A stretch of 64,000 nt of DNA from Candidatus Sodalis pierantonius str. SOPE (GCF_000517405.1 NZ_CP006568.1:2418001-2482000); one strand, 5' to 3'; positions 28,995 to 38,495 are shown, counted from the stretch's first letter. Translations and numbers: made by a program. The notes: a model not told the origin generated them from the letters alone.

Positions 28995-29213
28995 CTCTGT
29001 TGCGGTATAGGGGGTGTGTGGGATGGCAATCATTCCTGGACTTTACAGGGCGCCATAAAACCACGTGTAAGCGCTGTTCTGGCGCGGCTTACAGCGGATT
29101 TAAGGCTTTTAGACATCGTGGTGAAAAACGAGCAGGACATGATGTTGTAAGGACGAGATTCTGGACTCGAATGACGGTGTTTTAGGCACATTTACACGGG
29201 ATTGAATAGGGTC
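28995..29213 (+). mobile_element. Remnant of an unidentified transposon end (type A), repeated at 47940-48115
   Basis: GGGATGGCAATCATTCCTGGACT followed by CTGGCGCGGCTTACAGCG and ATTCTGGACTCG is a diverged copy of the segment near 47950. The motif TTCTGGACT or a near match recurs (29033-29042, 29159-29167), like repeated transposase-binding sites near an element end. From 29189 a sequence resembling the IS256 right end (CATTTACAC...AGGGTC) follows. No transposase gene is attached. The family is not identified. The surrounding stretch 28822-29297 has no convincing gene. Confidence 0.45.
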
Positions 29214-29297
29214 TTTACCCACCTTGAACACTGTTGAGTTAAGTTAAAAAAACACTTGTAAAACATGAAGATAATGAAATTCAAGCGATAAAGGGCT

Positions 29298-30576
29298 GAG
29301 CCCGTACCGGATTCTGTGTAAATGCCTTTTCTCAGAAGTGACCGTCCAGGCGGTCACCGAACTCGATAATAAAGCGGCTCATTGCTATGCGCCAGTCCCC
29401 CTCAAAGGCATTGTCCATTTCTGTGAGGCCACCTGTATCGCCAGCCACACCACCTTTTTCACTGCGTCGTCGGTCGGGAACACCTTGCGCTTTTTGATGG
29501 CATGCCGGATCACGCTGTTTAACGACTCGATGGCGTTGGTCGTGTAGATCACCTTGCGGATGTCCGTTGGGTAGGCAAAGAACGTGGCCAGATTGACCCA
29601 GTTTGCCTGCCAGCTTCGACTTATTTGCGGGTAGCGGATGTCCCAGGCACTGGAGAACGCTTCCAGCGCCTGCAAGCCGGCTTCTCCCGTAGGGGCCTGA
29701 TAGATAGCTTTCAGGTCGCGGGTGACGGCCTTGTAGTCCTTCCAGGAAACGAACCGCAGGCTGTTGTGCACCATATGCACGATACACAGCTGGAGCCGCG
29801 CCTCCGGATACACCGTGTTAATAGCGTCGTGGAAATCTTTCAGCCCGTCTACGCAGGCGATAAGGATATCGTTCAGGCCGTGGTTTTTCAGCTCTGTCAG
29901 CACGTTCAGCCAGAACTTTGCGCCTTCATTTTCGGCCAGCCACATACCTAGCAACTCTTTCTGGCCTTCGATGTTGATGCCCAGCGCCAGGAACACAGAT
30001 TTGTTGATGATGCGGCTGTCCTGCCGGACTTTTAGAACGATACAGTCAAGATAAACAATGGGATAGACTGCATCCAGAGGCCGGTTTTGCCATTCGACAA
30101 CCTGCTCCATGACCGCATCGGTGACCTTTGAGACCAGCGGCGGCGATCTCGCGGGTGGTCATCCCTTTGGCGTACAACGATAAAATCTGGTTATCCATCC
30201 CGGTAATCCGGGTCTGGTTCTTCTTCACCAGTTGCGGTTCAAAGGAACCGTCACGATCGCGCAGAGTACGCAGTGCCAGCGGGCCATCGCCAGTGGTAAC
30301 GGTTTTTGTGGAATAGCCGTTGCGGGCGTTGGTCCCCGGTTTAGGCTGATTTTTATCGTAGCCGAGGTGATGGGTCATTTCGGCATTGAGAGCTGCTTCG
30401 ACGCTGATTTTTCTCAGCAGCCGATCGAAGTGACTGAGATCTTCAGGGGTTTTGAGATTTTTGGCCAGTTCGTTAGCCAGAGCCTGCAACTGTTTTTCGT
30501 CCATAAATTAACCTGTTTTTGATGTTGGATTGAACATATCAAAATCAGGCAAATACACAAATTTCTAAACAGGCTC
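29298..30576 (-). mobile_element. IS256-family element, copy 2 (inactive, 1279 bp)
   Basis: Reverse-orientation copy. The length is that of copy 1 minus a 38-bp deletion plus a 2-bp insertion, both in the transposase gene. The left-end repeat is intact at 30576. The right end has changed: GAGCCCGTACCGG where copy 1 reads GACCCTGTACACG. The flanking 8-mers (AAAGGGCT and CTAAATTC) do not match, so this is not a simple insertion. One side abuts the cut Mig-14 gene, the other unrelated repeat DNA. Confidence 0.93.
29332..30504 (-). pseudogene. IS256 transposase, two frameshifts
   Basis: The start MDEKQLQALANELAKN is intact, but a 38-bp deletion after TTREIAAA removes FKELYDADVSPA and shifts frame. 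A second shift comes from two extra G in the run before the final DWRIAMSRFIIEF. Pieces lie in three frames. Inactive by itself; could in principle be mobilised in trans by copy 1 if its altered end is tolerated. Confidence 0.95.
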
Positions 30577-31097
30577 CTAAATTCGGATTGGTCTTTAACT
30601 TCTCCTCCCATTGCGATAAAGTCTCGCAACTCCCTGTTTCTACTAGTCTTTGCTTTTGAGCGGAAACCATGCTGGCCACACCCTTTCGCTAATTGCATTT
30701 GCCGGTGACTATTAAGTTTATACGTTGCATTAATGACATTGCTGTTTAAGTCGGACAAGTATTTTGTTCTAAAAGGAACTAAATGCTTTAGCGAAGATGA
30801 GATGGGTAAAGCTATTTCACCGCAGGTCAAAGGGTACTGCTCTAGACACAAATTTGCCCTGGCTTTGGTGTCGCCAGCGAGATAACGATGTCCCCAAGCA
30901 CAGCAGTCGCCAATTAATTCACCTGTTGAATTACGTTTAATGAAATAGGTGTGGTTGCACTTTGCTTTGCCATGAAAAAACGGAAGTATATCAGGATGTG
31001 TAGCCGTGCTTCCCCCATAGATATGGTAAGCTTCAGCATATTGATCTTTATCACCAATTTCCCAGCCTGATAACAACGATTTAATTTTTACTCTCAT
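30577..31097 (-). pseudogene. Mig-14-family protein, N-terminal fragment cut by IS256
   Basis: The first about 173 residues of what I read as a Mig-14 family member (about 300 residues): QYAEAYHIYGGSTATHPDIL, CGEIALPISSSLKHL, KYLSDLNSNVI and SRNRELRDFIAMGGEV follow the family pattern, including the near-universal GGS.ATHP motif. In Salmonella, Mig-14 is a PhoP-linked inner-membrane-associated factor for resistance to antimicrobial peptides. The frame runs into IS256 copy 2 at KDQSEF and the C-terminal half is nowhere in this window. AT-rich compared with its surroundings, suggesting horizontal origin. Confidence 0.65.
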
Positions 31098-31301
31098 GCA
31101 TACCTTGAAGCATTAATTCTAAGCCATCCTTGTTTAGCTTGTCATGATATAGGAGTTGTGGCGCTGAAACAAGATATTGCTTGGGTTGAAGATGAATCAT
31201 TTACTCCACCACATCGCAGGCTATGGGTAGGTAATCATAATGCGCATGTCAAATTACCGCGTAAGAAAGGCGTTGCAATATGGGATGAAGTAAATTGGTG
31301 A
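31095..31301 (+). pseudogene. Unrecognised C-terminal gene fragment
   Basis: A frame open without a proper start gives HAYLEALILSHPCLACHD, ...IAWVEDESFTPPHRRLW, VGNHNAHVKLPRKKG, then VAIWDEVNW and TGA. Codon choice and composition look like a real protein end rather than chance, but I do not recognise the family. It lies head-to-head with the Mig-14 fragment. From 31302 to 31690 the DNA is AT-rich with no convincing gene. Confidence 0.3.
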
Positions 31302-31690
31302 AGCCATTCACCAAAAGTAGAAACGTGCACCGGTTTAAATCTGTGTCGGTAAAATGCAAATAGATGATTTTAATATTTTTCAATGAATTATAGGTAATTG
31401 CTATTATCAAAACCCCGAAATCACGCAAAACATATCCGCTTCGATGAAACATATTTTAAAAATCGTCTACCCATTCTAAAAAACCAAAAAAAAGCGGGCG
31501 ATCGCTCTCAAGCCATCTTCATCTTAGCGGCATGTTATTTAAAACCTTGTATGTTAAACTTATTCTTTGTGAGAATAATTGCTAAGAAGTTAAGTGATTG
31601 TTGTATTTAAAGTGCCTGTTGTTATTACTGATTTTCCTCATTGTGTGCACTGCTTGCTTAACGTTCACGTTATTAGATTATGCGCTACAG

Positions 31691-31770
31691 CACTACAGCA
31701 CTACAGCACTACAGCACTACAGCACTACAGCACTACAGCACTACAGCACTACAGCACTACAGCACTACCG
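31691..31770. repeat. Octamer tandem array (CACTACAG), nine perfect units
   Basis: CACTACAG repeated nine times from 31691 to 31762, with a degenerate unit at each end. It lies in a small AT-rich frame (TTG 31598 to 31783) that starts with a hydrophobic leader LKCLLLLLIFLIVCTACL and then repeats TALQHYST. Because the unit is 8 bp, each gain or loss shifts the frame. No ribosome-binding site clearly supports translation, so the coding status is unknown. Confidence 0.95.
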
Positions 31771-32015
31771 CTGCTACATGTGAAATGAGAAAACGACCTC
31801 GGTTGAAAATGGTTTTCTACTCGCATTGCAATTTATAGATGCTAGCTCTTTAAGTCGTTAGCTGCAGCGACGATACAAATATTAGTCTAGAGGATCATTT
31901 GTTAAATATTCAATGGATGAAAGGAGGACAACATCGAAGAGCGTCATACTAAGTAAGACCCATTTTCCTGCGCAAAGCAGGCGCCCCGGTAGGGAGGCGC
32001 CATTGAAGGGGTGGC

Positions 32016-32892
32016 TCAGGGCCGCACGCCGCGGGTTACGCGTCGTCTGCCGCTGGCGTGGCGGTAGGCCAGCGCCAGTACAAACAGCAGACTCTGTACC
32101 AGCACAATACAGGGGCCGGTGGCGGCGTCGAAATGAAAACTCAGCAGCGTGCCGCTGATGCTGGCGACAGCGGCGGTAAGCAGCGCCAGCGCGAGCATGG
32201 CATCAAAGCGACTGCATAACGTTAAGGCGGTGATGCTGGGTGTAATCAGCATGGTGATCACCAGAATGACTCCCACGGCCTGAAGCGCCGCCACTACCGT
32301 CAACCCCAGCAGGCACAGCAGGCACAGCAGGCACAGCAGGCACAGCAGGCCATAATGCAGCACAGGAATGCGCAGGCCCAGCACCGTCGCCTGTCCGACA
32401 TCAAAGCAGTACAGCGCCAGATCCCGCCGTTTGAGCAGCAGCACCAGGGTGACCATACCGGCAATCGACAGAGTATGCAGCAGTTCGCGCGGGGAAATGC
32501 CGAGCACGTTGCCGAATAAAATATGGTTAAGGTGCTGATCGGTATCAATACGGGTAAACAGCACCAGACCGAGGCCGAACATGCCGGTGTAGAGTATGCC
32601 CATCACCGTGTCCTCTTTCAGCCGGCAGCGATCGCGGATATATAGCCGGTACCCAGCGCACAGCTGACCCCGACGACGAAAGCGCCCACCGCCAGGGGGA
32701 AACCGGCGGCATAGGCCAGTACGATCCCCGGCAGCACGGCGTGGGAAATCGCATCGCCCATCAGCGACCACCCTTTAAGCACCAAAAAACACGATAACAC
32801 CGCGCAGACAATCCCCGTTGCTAGCGCCGCTAGCAGCGCGCGCTGCATAAGGGGTAGCTTAAAGGTTTGGTCAACCAGTCAAATCCCATCAT
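32016..32892 (-). pseudogene. sitD: Mn/Fe ABC transporter permease SitD/YfeD, frameshifted
   Basis: Inner-membrane permease of the chelated manganese/iron importer. The ATG at 32892 (or 32889) overlaps the sitC stop. The reading MMGFDWLTKPLSYP is followed by a 1-bp loss before MQRALLAALATGIVCAVL; a second frameshift lies between GTGYISA and RLKEDTVMGILYTG. Family blocks LVLKGWSLMGDAISHAV and HILFGNVLGI are visible. Inside a membrane helix the sequence has an expanded 9-bp repeat giving GLLCLLCLLCLLCLLGL. Clearly dead. Confidence 0.88.
32308..32349. repeat. 9-bp tandem repeat inside sitD
   Basis: AGCAGGCAC repeated four times plus six bases of a fifth. On the coding strand it adds three extra Cys-Leu-Leu triplets to a membrane helix where relatives have one. 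In frame, so by itself not inactivating. Confidence 0.95.
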
Positions 32893-33749
32893 CGGACGCC
32901 CTCTTGCGGGGCGCGCCGGCGTCGGCGGGCGGCCAGCAGACCGTAGCGCGGCGCGACGATCCAGGTCAGCAAAAAGAGCAGCGTTTGCAGGGTGACAATT
33001 ACCCCGCCGGTGGCGCCATCGACAAAATAGCTTAACCAGGCGCCGACGGCACAGGTGACGGCACCAAAGCCGACCGACAATGTAATCAGACGTGAAAAAC
33101 GGTCGGTTAATAGCCAGGCGGTCGCGCCGGGCGTTATCACCATCGCCATGACCAAGATTGCGCCGACGGTTTGCAGCGCGGCGATAACGCTGGCGCTGAG
33201 CAGGACAAAAAACACCAGTTTAAGGCGCAGCGGCGCCAGTCCGAGAGAACGGGCGTGGGTTTCGTCGAAAAATACCGCCAGCAGATCCTTGCGCAGAAAA
33301 AACAGCACCGCAAAGGTGATGCCGCTTATCCATTGCACTTGGCGTACGTCTGGCGCCGCAATAGCGAGGATGTTGCCGAACAGAATCGTTTGCACATTCA
33401 CCGCGGTGGGATTGAGCGAAACGAGCAGTAGCCCGGCGGCGAAAAAAGTAGAAAACACGTAGCCAATGATAGCTTCTTCACGCAGGCGGGTGAGGTGCCG
33501 CGTCAGCGCCATGGTTAGCGCCGCCAGCAGGCCCGTAACGAAGGCGCCGGCGGCGTAGGGGAGACCGAGTGCATAAGCGGCCGCCACCCCCAGCATGACG
33601 GAGTGGGATAGGGCGTCGCCCATCAGCGACCAACCTTTTAACACCACAAACGCCGACAGAAACGCGCAGGAGGCGCCCACCAGGGCACTGACCCCGATCG
33701 CGTTGCGCATATAGGCGTAATGCAGCGGCTCCAGGGCCCATTCAAGCAT
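32889..33749 (-). CDS. sitC: Mn/Fe ABC transporter permease SitC/YfeC
   Basis: A 286-residue polytopic inner-membrane permease of the ABC-3 family: MLEWALEPLHYAYMRNAIG at the start, VVLKGWSLMGDALSHSV, SLNPTAVNVQTILFGNILA, and VGAILVMAMVITPGATAWLL. It is the only gene of the four-gene sit operon with an intact frame, but its partners SitA, SitB and SitD are all broken, so the transporter cannot work as encoded here. It overlaps sitB by 8 bp and sitD by 1-4 bp. Confidence 0.92.
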   Translation of the reverse strand: MLEWALEPLHYAYMRNAIGVSALVGASCAFLSAFVVLKGWSLMGDALSHSVMLGVAAAYALGLPYAAGAFVTGLLAALTMALTRHLTRLREEAIIGYVFSTFFAAGLLLVSLNPTAVNVQTILFGNILAIAAPDVRQVQWISGITFAVLFFLRKDLLAVFFDETHARSLGLAPLRLKLVFFVLLSASVIAALQTVGAILVMAMVITPGATAWLLTDRFSRLITLSVGFGAVTCAVGAWLSYFVDGATGGVIVTLQTLLFLLTWIVAPRYGLLAARRRRRAPQEGVR

Positions 33750-34524
33750 CGGCCGGCGCTCCCGTCGTTACTTGCAGCGGAAGGCTGCCGCCGAAGGCGC
33801 GCCGCAGATTGCCGGCGGTAAAGGTCTCATGCAGCGGACCGGCGACGACGAAGGAGCCGTTAACCAACACCACCCGATCGCAGTAGGTGGGCACACTGGC
33901 GAGATTGTGGGTGGAAATCAGCACCAGATGACCCTCCGAGCGCAGCGTGCGCAGCAGGCTGATGATGGTGCTTTCGGTCTGGCTGTCGACTCCGGTAAAA
34001 GGTTCATCCAGCAGCAGTATTCGTGCCTGCTGCGCCAGCGCCCGTGCCAGAAACACCCGCTTTCTCTGGCCGCCAGACAGCTCACCTATCTGCCGCCGGC
34101 GCAGCGCGGTCAAATCCACGCGCGCTAGCGCCCGATCTACCTGTAGGCGATCTTCGCGCGACGGGCGGCGCAGCCAGGACATTTTACCGTAGCGGCCCAT
34201 CATGACCACATCGTCCACCAGCACCGGAAAATGCCAGTCGACCTCTTCGCTTTGCGGTACATAGGCCACCAGGTTCTACCGTAGGGCGAGCGCCACCGGC
34301 AGATCGTTAAGACGAATCAGGCCGGCGCTTGAATGCACCATTCCCATGATGCTCTTGAACAGTGTGGATTTGCCGCTGCCGTTTACGCCCAGCAGGGCGC
34401 ACCGGGTGCCGCCCTCAAGCGTAAAGCCGGCGTCGCGCAGAGCGGTATGGCCATTGTGATAGGTGACCGTCAGCCCGCTCACCGCAAGCCGAGTGGGATC
34501 TTGTGCCGCTGCGGGTGCGCTCAT
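33742..34524 (-). pseudogene. sitB: Mn/Fe ABC transporter ATPase SitB/YfeB, interrupted by TAG
   Basis: ABC ATPase: Walker A GVNGSGKST, signature LSGGQRKRVF, Walker B ARILLLDEPFTGVD and switch His in LISTHNLAS. An in-frame TAG (34276-34278) sits just before NLVAYVPQSEEVDWHFP, where relatives have Lys or Gln, splitting the protein after Walker A. The rest of the frame is open to 33742. Overlaps sitA and sitC. Confidence 0.9.
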
Positions 34525-35454
34525 TGACCGAACCCGGTGGCGATGGTGTCAACGGTGGTGCGTAGCAAGTCGAGATAGGTGGGGACCGGCCCGTCGGCGG
34601 CGGACAAGCTATCGACGTACAGTACGCCGCCGTAGCGGGCGCCGGATTCAAGACTGACCTGGCGCGCCGGTTTATCGGAGATGGTACTTTCGCTGAACAC
34701 CACCGGAATGTGATAACGGCGTACGGTATCGATAACCTTTTTCACCTGTTGCGGCGTGCCCTGTTCGTCGGCGTTGATCGGCCAGAGGTAGACCTCGCGC
34801 AAGCGATAATCCCGCGCCAGGTAACTGAATGCGCCCTCGCTGGTGACCAGCCAGCGCTGCTCGTCGGGGATCTTCGCCAGTCGGGCGCGCAGCGGCGCAT
34901 CGATGGCTTTGATTTTAGCGGCCTAAGCTTGCGCGTTGCGATTGTAAATCGCCGCATGGGCCGGATCGTATTTCGCCAGCGCCTGCCGGATATTTTCCAC
35001 ATACACCAGCGCATTGGCCGGCGACATCCAGACGTGGGGGTTAACCCGATCACGGGCGGCGCCGTCGCGGATCGGCATGGGGTCAATGCCCTCGGTCACC
35101 ACCACCGACGGCACGCCGTGTAATTGGTCGAAGAAGCGGCGAAACCAGCGCTCAAGGTTCATGCAGTTCCAGAGGATCAGATCCGCCTTCTGCGTTTTGA
35201 CGATATCCCGCGGCGTGGGCTGATAATCATGCACCTCCGCGCCTGGGCGGGTGATGGAATGGACCTACGCCTCCCTCCTCGCCCTCGACCTGACGGGCCA
35301 TATCCTGAATCACGGTAAAGGTGGTAATGACCTGAAAAGGTTTTTCCGCCCGCGCGCTGCCGGTGAATAGCGCGATCAGCATCCCCGCCAGCATCAGGCG
35401 CAGCGTGAAGGGCGAGCGGGTGAGAACGTGACAAGGAGAAGGTGTCTTGGCCAT
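34521..35454 (-). pseudogene. sitA: Mn/Fe-binding periplasmic protein SitA/YfeA, frameshift and stop
   Basis: Cluster A-1 metal-binding lipoprotein-like receptor. The signal peptide MAKTPSPCHVLTRSPFTLRL...ALFTGSARA is followed by EKPFQVITTFTVIQDMARQV. A frameshift near 35270 separates this from SITRPGAEVHDYQPTPRDIV. A TAG at 34923-34925 replaces the Tyr expected in NAQAYAAKIKA. NPHVWMSP, with a probable metal-ligand His, and the C-terminal part are still readable. First gene of sitABCD, behind an intact promoter and MntR operator. Confidence 0.88.
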
Positions 35455-35581
35455 GGCGATTTCCCGGGTAGCGGTTAGCGTCTGTAACAGCGGCAATCAC
35501 GCCTATGTTGGCGTGGCAAGCGCCACGCCGTGGCGACCTGTCGTCGGTGCCTTGCTGGCGTGGCGCGTGCATAATAGACAG

Positions 35582-35599
35582 ATATAGCACGGGCTATAT
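35582..35599. promoter_or_regulatory. MntR operator of the sit operon
   Basis: Palindrome ATATAGC-ACGG-GCTATAT, matching the enterobacterial MntR box core ATAGC-N4-GCTAT. It overlaps the -10 of the sitA promoter, so Mn-loaded MntR would block it. The mntR gene lies divergently 120 bp away. Confidence 0.75.
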
Positions 35600-35624
35600 T
35601 AGATAGCAAAAGCAATTAATTCAA
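35596..35624 (-). promoter_or_regulatory. Promoter of sitABCD
   Basis: On the minus strand TTGAAT (35619-35624), 17 nt, TAATAT (35596-35601). Four of six matches in each hexamer at ideal spacing, in an AT-rich gap, with the MntR box covering the -10. Confidence 0.5.
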
Positions 35625-35722
35625 AATTTTGTACTCGCCCGCTCTTCGTTTAAAATGCTTAGCCACAATGTGCCTGTCCCGCCCGCGCGGGACCGTTGGC
35701 CATGACATAACGAGGAACAGGC

Positions 35723-36190
35723 ATGACCCAGGGTGATTCATCCGCACTGTTCAGCGATCTCACGCCGTTGGTGGACGTGAAAGAGCATGTACAGGGATTC
35801 TTGCAGGTGCGTGAGGCGCATCGGCGCGAGCTGATAGATGACTATGTCGAGCTAATTGCCGATCTGATCCGCGATTGCGGTGAAGCGCGCCAGGTTGATC
35901 TGGCGGCGCGGCTGGGTGTTTCGCAGCCGACGGTGGCCAAGATGCTTAAGCGGCTGGTCGCGGCGGGATTGGTAGAGCAGCAGCCCTATCGCGGTATCTT
36001 TCTGACCGCCGAGGGGGAGGCGCTGGCCCACGAAAGCCGCATGCGCCATCAGATCGTGGAATCTTTCCTGCTGGCGCTGGGCGTCAGCCCCGAAACCGCG
36101 CGCCGCGACGCCGAAGGCATTGAGCATCACGTCAGTGACGAAACGTTACAAATTTTCCGCCGCTTTGCCGATAACGCCGAAAACCGCTAA
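35723..36190 (+). CDS. mntR: Manganese-responsive regulator MntR
   Basis: DtxR/MntR-family repressor, 155 residues like E. coli MntR. The N-terminal winged helix includes VDLAARLGVSQPTVAKML (about 52-69); the metal-binding and dimerisation region includes HQIVESFLLALGV and DAEGIEHHVSDET. ATG 35723 follows a GAGGAAC ribosome-binding site. The frame is intact although the adjacent sit operon it should repress is dead; it may regulate other Mn genes. Confidence 0.93.
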   Translation: MTQGDSSALFSDLTPLVDVKEHVQGFLQVREAHRRELIDDYVELIADLIRDCGEARQVDLAARLGVSQPTVAKMLKRLVAAGLVEQQPYRGIFLTAEGEALAHESRMRHQIVESFLLALGVSPETARRDAEGIEHHVSDETLQIFRRFADNAENR

Positions 36191-36377
36191 CTCCCCCCGT
36201 TGACCCTTTCCCTCGCCGTATGGCGTCGCGTTCGCGCGCCGGCCACGTCGCGCGCCCCGGCGTTGCCGCCGGCCGGACTCGTTAAATTGAACTATGCTTG
36301 GATAAGCGATTTTATTAGCAAAATCAAACGGCCGCTGCGACGACGGGCGGCGCCGAACGCGTATCTGAGGCAGACAC

Positions 36378-36633
36378 ATGGCAACCAAAACCAGCGATTT
36401 TTTTGTGGAGCGTCTGAAATCATGGGGCGTCACCCGTATTTACGGTTATCCCGGCGACGGCATCAATGGCGTGCTGGGCGCGCTACAGCGTGCCGCCAAG
36501 GACGGCGAGGGGATCGAATTCATTTAGGTACGCCATGAGGAAATGGCGGCGTTTATGGCCACCGCGCATGCCAAATTGACCGGCGAGCTGGGGGTGTGTC
36601 TTTCTACCGGCGGGCCGGGTGCTGGTTCCGGTC
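36378..36633 (+). pseudogene. Thiamine-pyrophosphate enzyme (pyruvate oxidase-like), N-terminal fragment
   Basis: MATKTSDFFVERLKSWGV, IYGYPGDGINGVLGAL and VRHEEMAAFMATAHAKLTG match the start of PoxB-like TPP-dependent oxidases/decarboxylases (about 580 residues); the glutamate of RHEE activates TPP. Codon 50 (36525-36527) is TAG where Gln is expected (FVQVRHEE). After GVCLSTGGPGAGS the gene is cut by IS256 copy 3, and nothing of it appears on the far side. Confidence 0.75.
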
Positions 36634-37949
36634 GAGCCTGTTTAGAAATTTGTGTATTTGCCTGATTTTGATATGTTCAATCCAACATCAAAAACAGGTT
36701 AATTTATGGACGAAAAACAGTTGCAGGCTCTGGCTAACGAACTGGCCAAAAATCTCAAAACCCCTGAAGATCTCAGTCACTTCGATCGGCTACTGAAAAA
36801 AATCAGCGTCGAAGCAGCTCTCAATGCCGAAATGACCCATCACCTCGGCTACGATAAAAATCAGCCTAAACCGGAGACCAACGCCCGCAACGGCTATTCC
36901 ACAAAAACCGTTACCACTGGCGATGGCCCGCTGGAGCTGCGTACTCCGCGCGATCGTGACGGTTCCTTTGAACCGCAACTGGTGAAGAAGAACCAGACCC
37001 GGATTACCGGGATGGATAACCAGATTTTATCGTTGTACGCCAAAGGGATGACCACCCGCGAGATCGCCGCCGCGTTCAAAGAGCTGTATGACGCCGATGT
37101 CTCGCCGGCGCTGGTCTCAAAGGTCACCGATGCGGTCATGGAGCAGGTTGTTGAATGGCAAAACCGGCCTCTGGATGCAGTCTATCCCATTGTTTATCTT
37201 GACTGTATCGTTCTAAAAGTCCGGCAGGACAGCCGCATCATCAACAAATCTGTGTTCCTGGCGCTGGGCATCAACATCGAAGGCCAGAAAGAGTTGCTAG
37301 GTATGTGGCTGGCCGAAAATGAAGGCGCAAAGTTCTGGCTGAACGTGCTGACAGAGCTGAAAAACCGCGGCCTGAACGATATCCTTATCGCCTGCGTAGA
37401 CGGGCTGAAAGGTTTCCCTGACGCTATTAACGCGGTGTATCCGGAGGCGCGGCTCCAGCTGTGTATCGTGCATATGGTGCACAACAGCCTGCGGTTCGTC
37501 TCCTGGAAGGACTACAAGGCCGTCACCCGCGACCTGAAAGCTATCTATCAGGCCCCTACGGAAGAAGCCGGCTTGCAGGCGCTGGAAGCGTTCTCCAGTG
37601 CCTGGGAACATCCGCTACCCGCAAATAAGTCGAAGCTGGCAGGCAAACTGGGCCAATCTGGCCACGTTCTTTGCCTACCCAACGGACATCCGCAAGGTGA
37701 TCTACACGACCAACGCCATCGAGTCGTTAAACAGCGTGATCCGGCATGCCATCAAAAAGCGCAAGGTGTTCCCGACCGACGACGCAGTGAAAAAGGTGGT
37801 GTGGCTGGCGATACAGGCGGCCTCACAGAAATGGACAATGCCTTTGAGGGACTGGCGCATGGCAATGAGCCGCTTTATTATCGAGTTCGGTGACCGCCTG
37901 GACGGTCACTTCTGAGAAAAGACATTTACACAGAATCGTGTACAGGGTC
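36634..37949 (+). mobile_element. IS256-family element, copy 3 (inactive, 1316 bp)
   Basis: Both terminal repeats are intact. One base longer than copy 1 because of an extra A in the transposase gene. The left flank (TTCCGGTC) and right flank (GCACCGTC) do not match, and the two sides belong to unrelated genes (pyruvate oxidase-like and ynfM). This is therefore a recombination junction rather than a fresh insertion. Confidence 0.95.
36706..37915 (+). pseudogene. IS256 transposase, single-base frameshift
   Basis: Identical in layout to copy 1 up to about residue 300 (FSSAWE), where an extra A (TGGGAACATCC) shifts frame. The C-terminal part with the catalytic Glu (YTTNAIESLN) continues in another frame to 37915. 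The long shifted frame ending at 37893 is an artefact of this insertion. Confidence 0.95.
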
Positions 37950-38175
37950 GCACCGTCTCCAGCGGTTGGATTGGCCGCCGCGCGCGTCGCGCCAAAGGAC
38001 AGGCTATTTGTTCTGTTACTACCTCGGCTCCAGTACCGCCGGTACCCTGGGCGGGTTCTTTTGGCATGGCTACGGCTGGGCGGGCGTTGTGGCCTTTATT
38101 ACCGTGCTCCTGCTCGTTGGCCTTTACGTCGTCGCCCAACGCCTGCGCCGGTTGCCGGAACTGCGCGCGGTATAA
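37950..38175 (+). pseudogene. YnfM-like MFS transporter, C-terminal fragment
   Basis: WIGRRARRAKGQA followed, after a frameshift, by YLFCYYLGSSTAGTLGG and FFWHGYGWAGVVAFI match the last two helices of E. coli YnfM, an arabinose-efflux-type MFS transporter. Everything before WIGRR is missing, replaced by IS256 copy 3. The remnant ends at TAA 38173-38175. Confidence 0.75.
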
Positions 38176-38495
38176 CGCTGAGCGGCTAAAGCCGTTTGGT
38201 GGCGCAAATGCGGCAGCCGCCGACGGCGCAGGGTTCCCCTGCTTTCATCGTGCGGCCTGCCTTGCGTTTTTGCCGTTAGCGTCCAGGAGCATGATGTCGG
38301 CGCCAGGGCCGCGGCGAGGCGCGAAGGCATGCGGGGGCCCTGCTCTTCCCTCCCTTCGTTATGCGCTTTCGCCCGTGTTGCTACTCATGGATGTGAACGG
38401 CACGCGCTCGCGGGTTGAGGTGATTCCCTGCCGAGGTTTCTGGACGTGACGGTTTTTCTTTCGCTAAGGTGATAGCAGTAGAATAGTGTTAAAGT
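38176..38495. other. Gene-free stretch before the Ter site
   Basis: No reading frame here resembles a protein I know, and no repeat or clear promoter stands out until the Ter site. In E. coli rstA and rstB precede tus; they are absent here. Confidence 0.5.

Noticed and set aside
30414..31097. 227-residue protein running from Mig-14 into the IS element
   Set aside because: The last about 55 residues are simply the IS left end read through; this is a fusion created by the junction.
31691..31770. Octamer array as a CRISPR
   Set aside because: Repeat unit is 8 bp with no spacers and no cas genes nearby; it is a simple tandem repeat.
36706..37893. Transposase variant with a different C-terminal 95 residues
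   Set aside because: Produced by one extra A; the normal C-terminus is readable in another frame to 37915.
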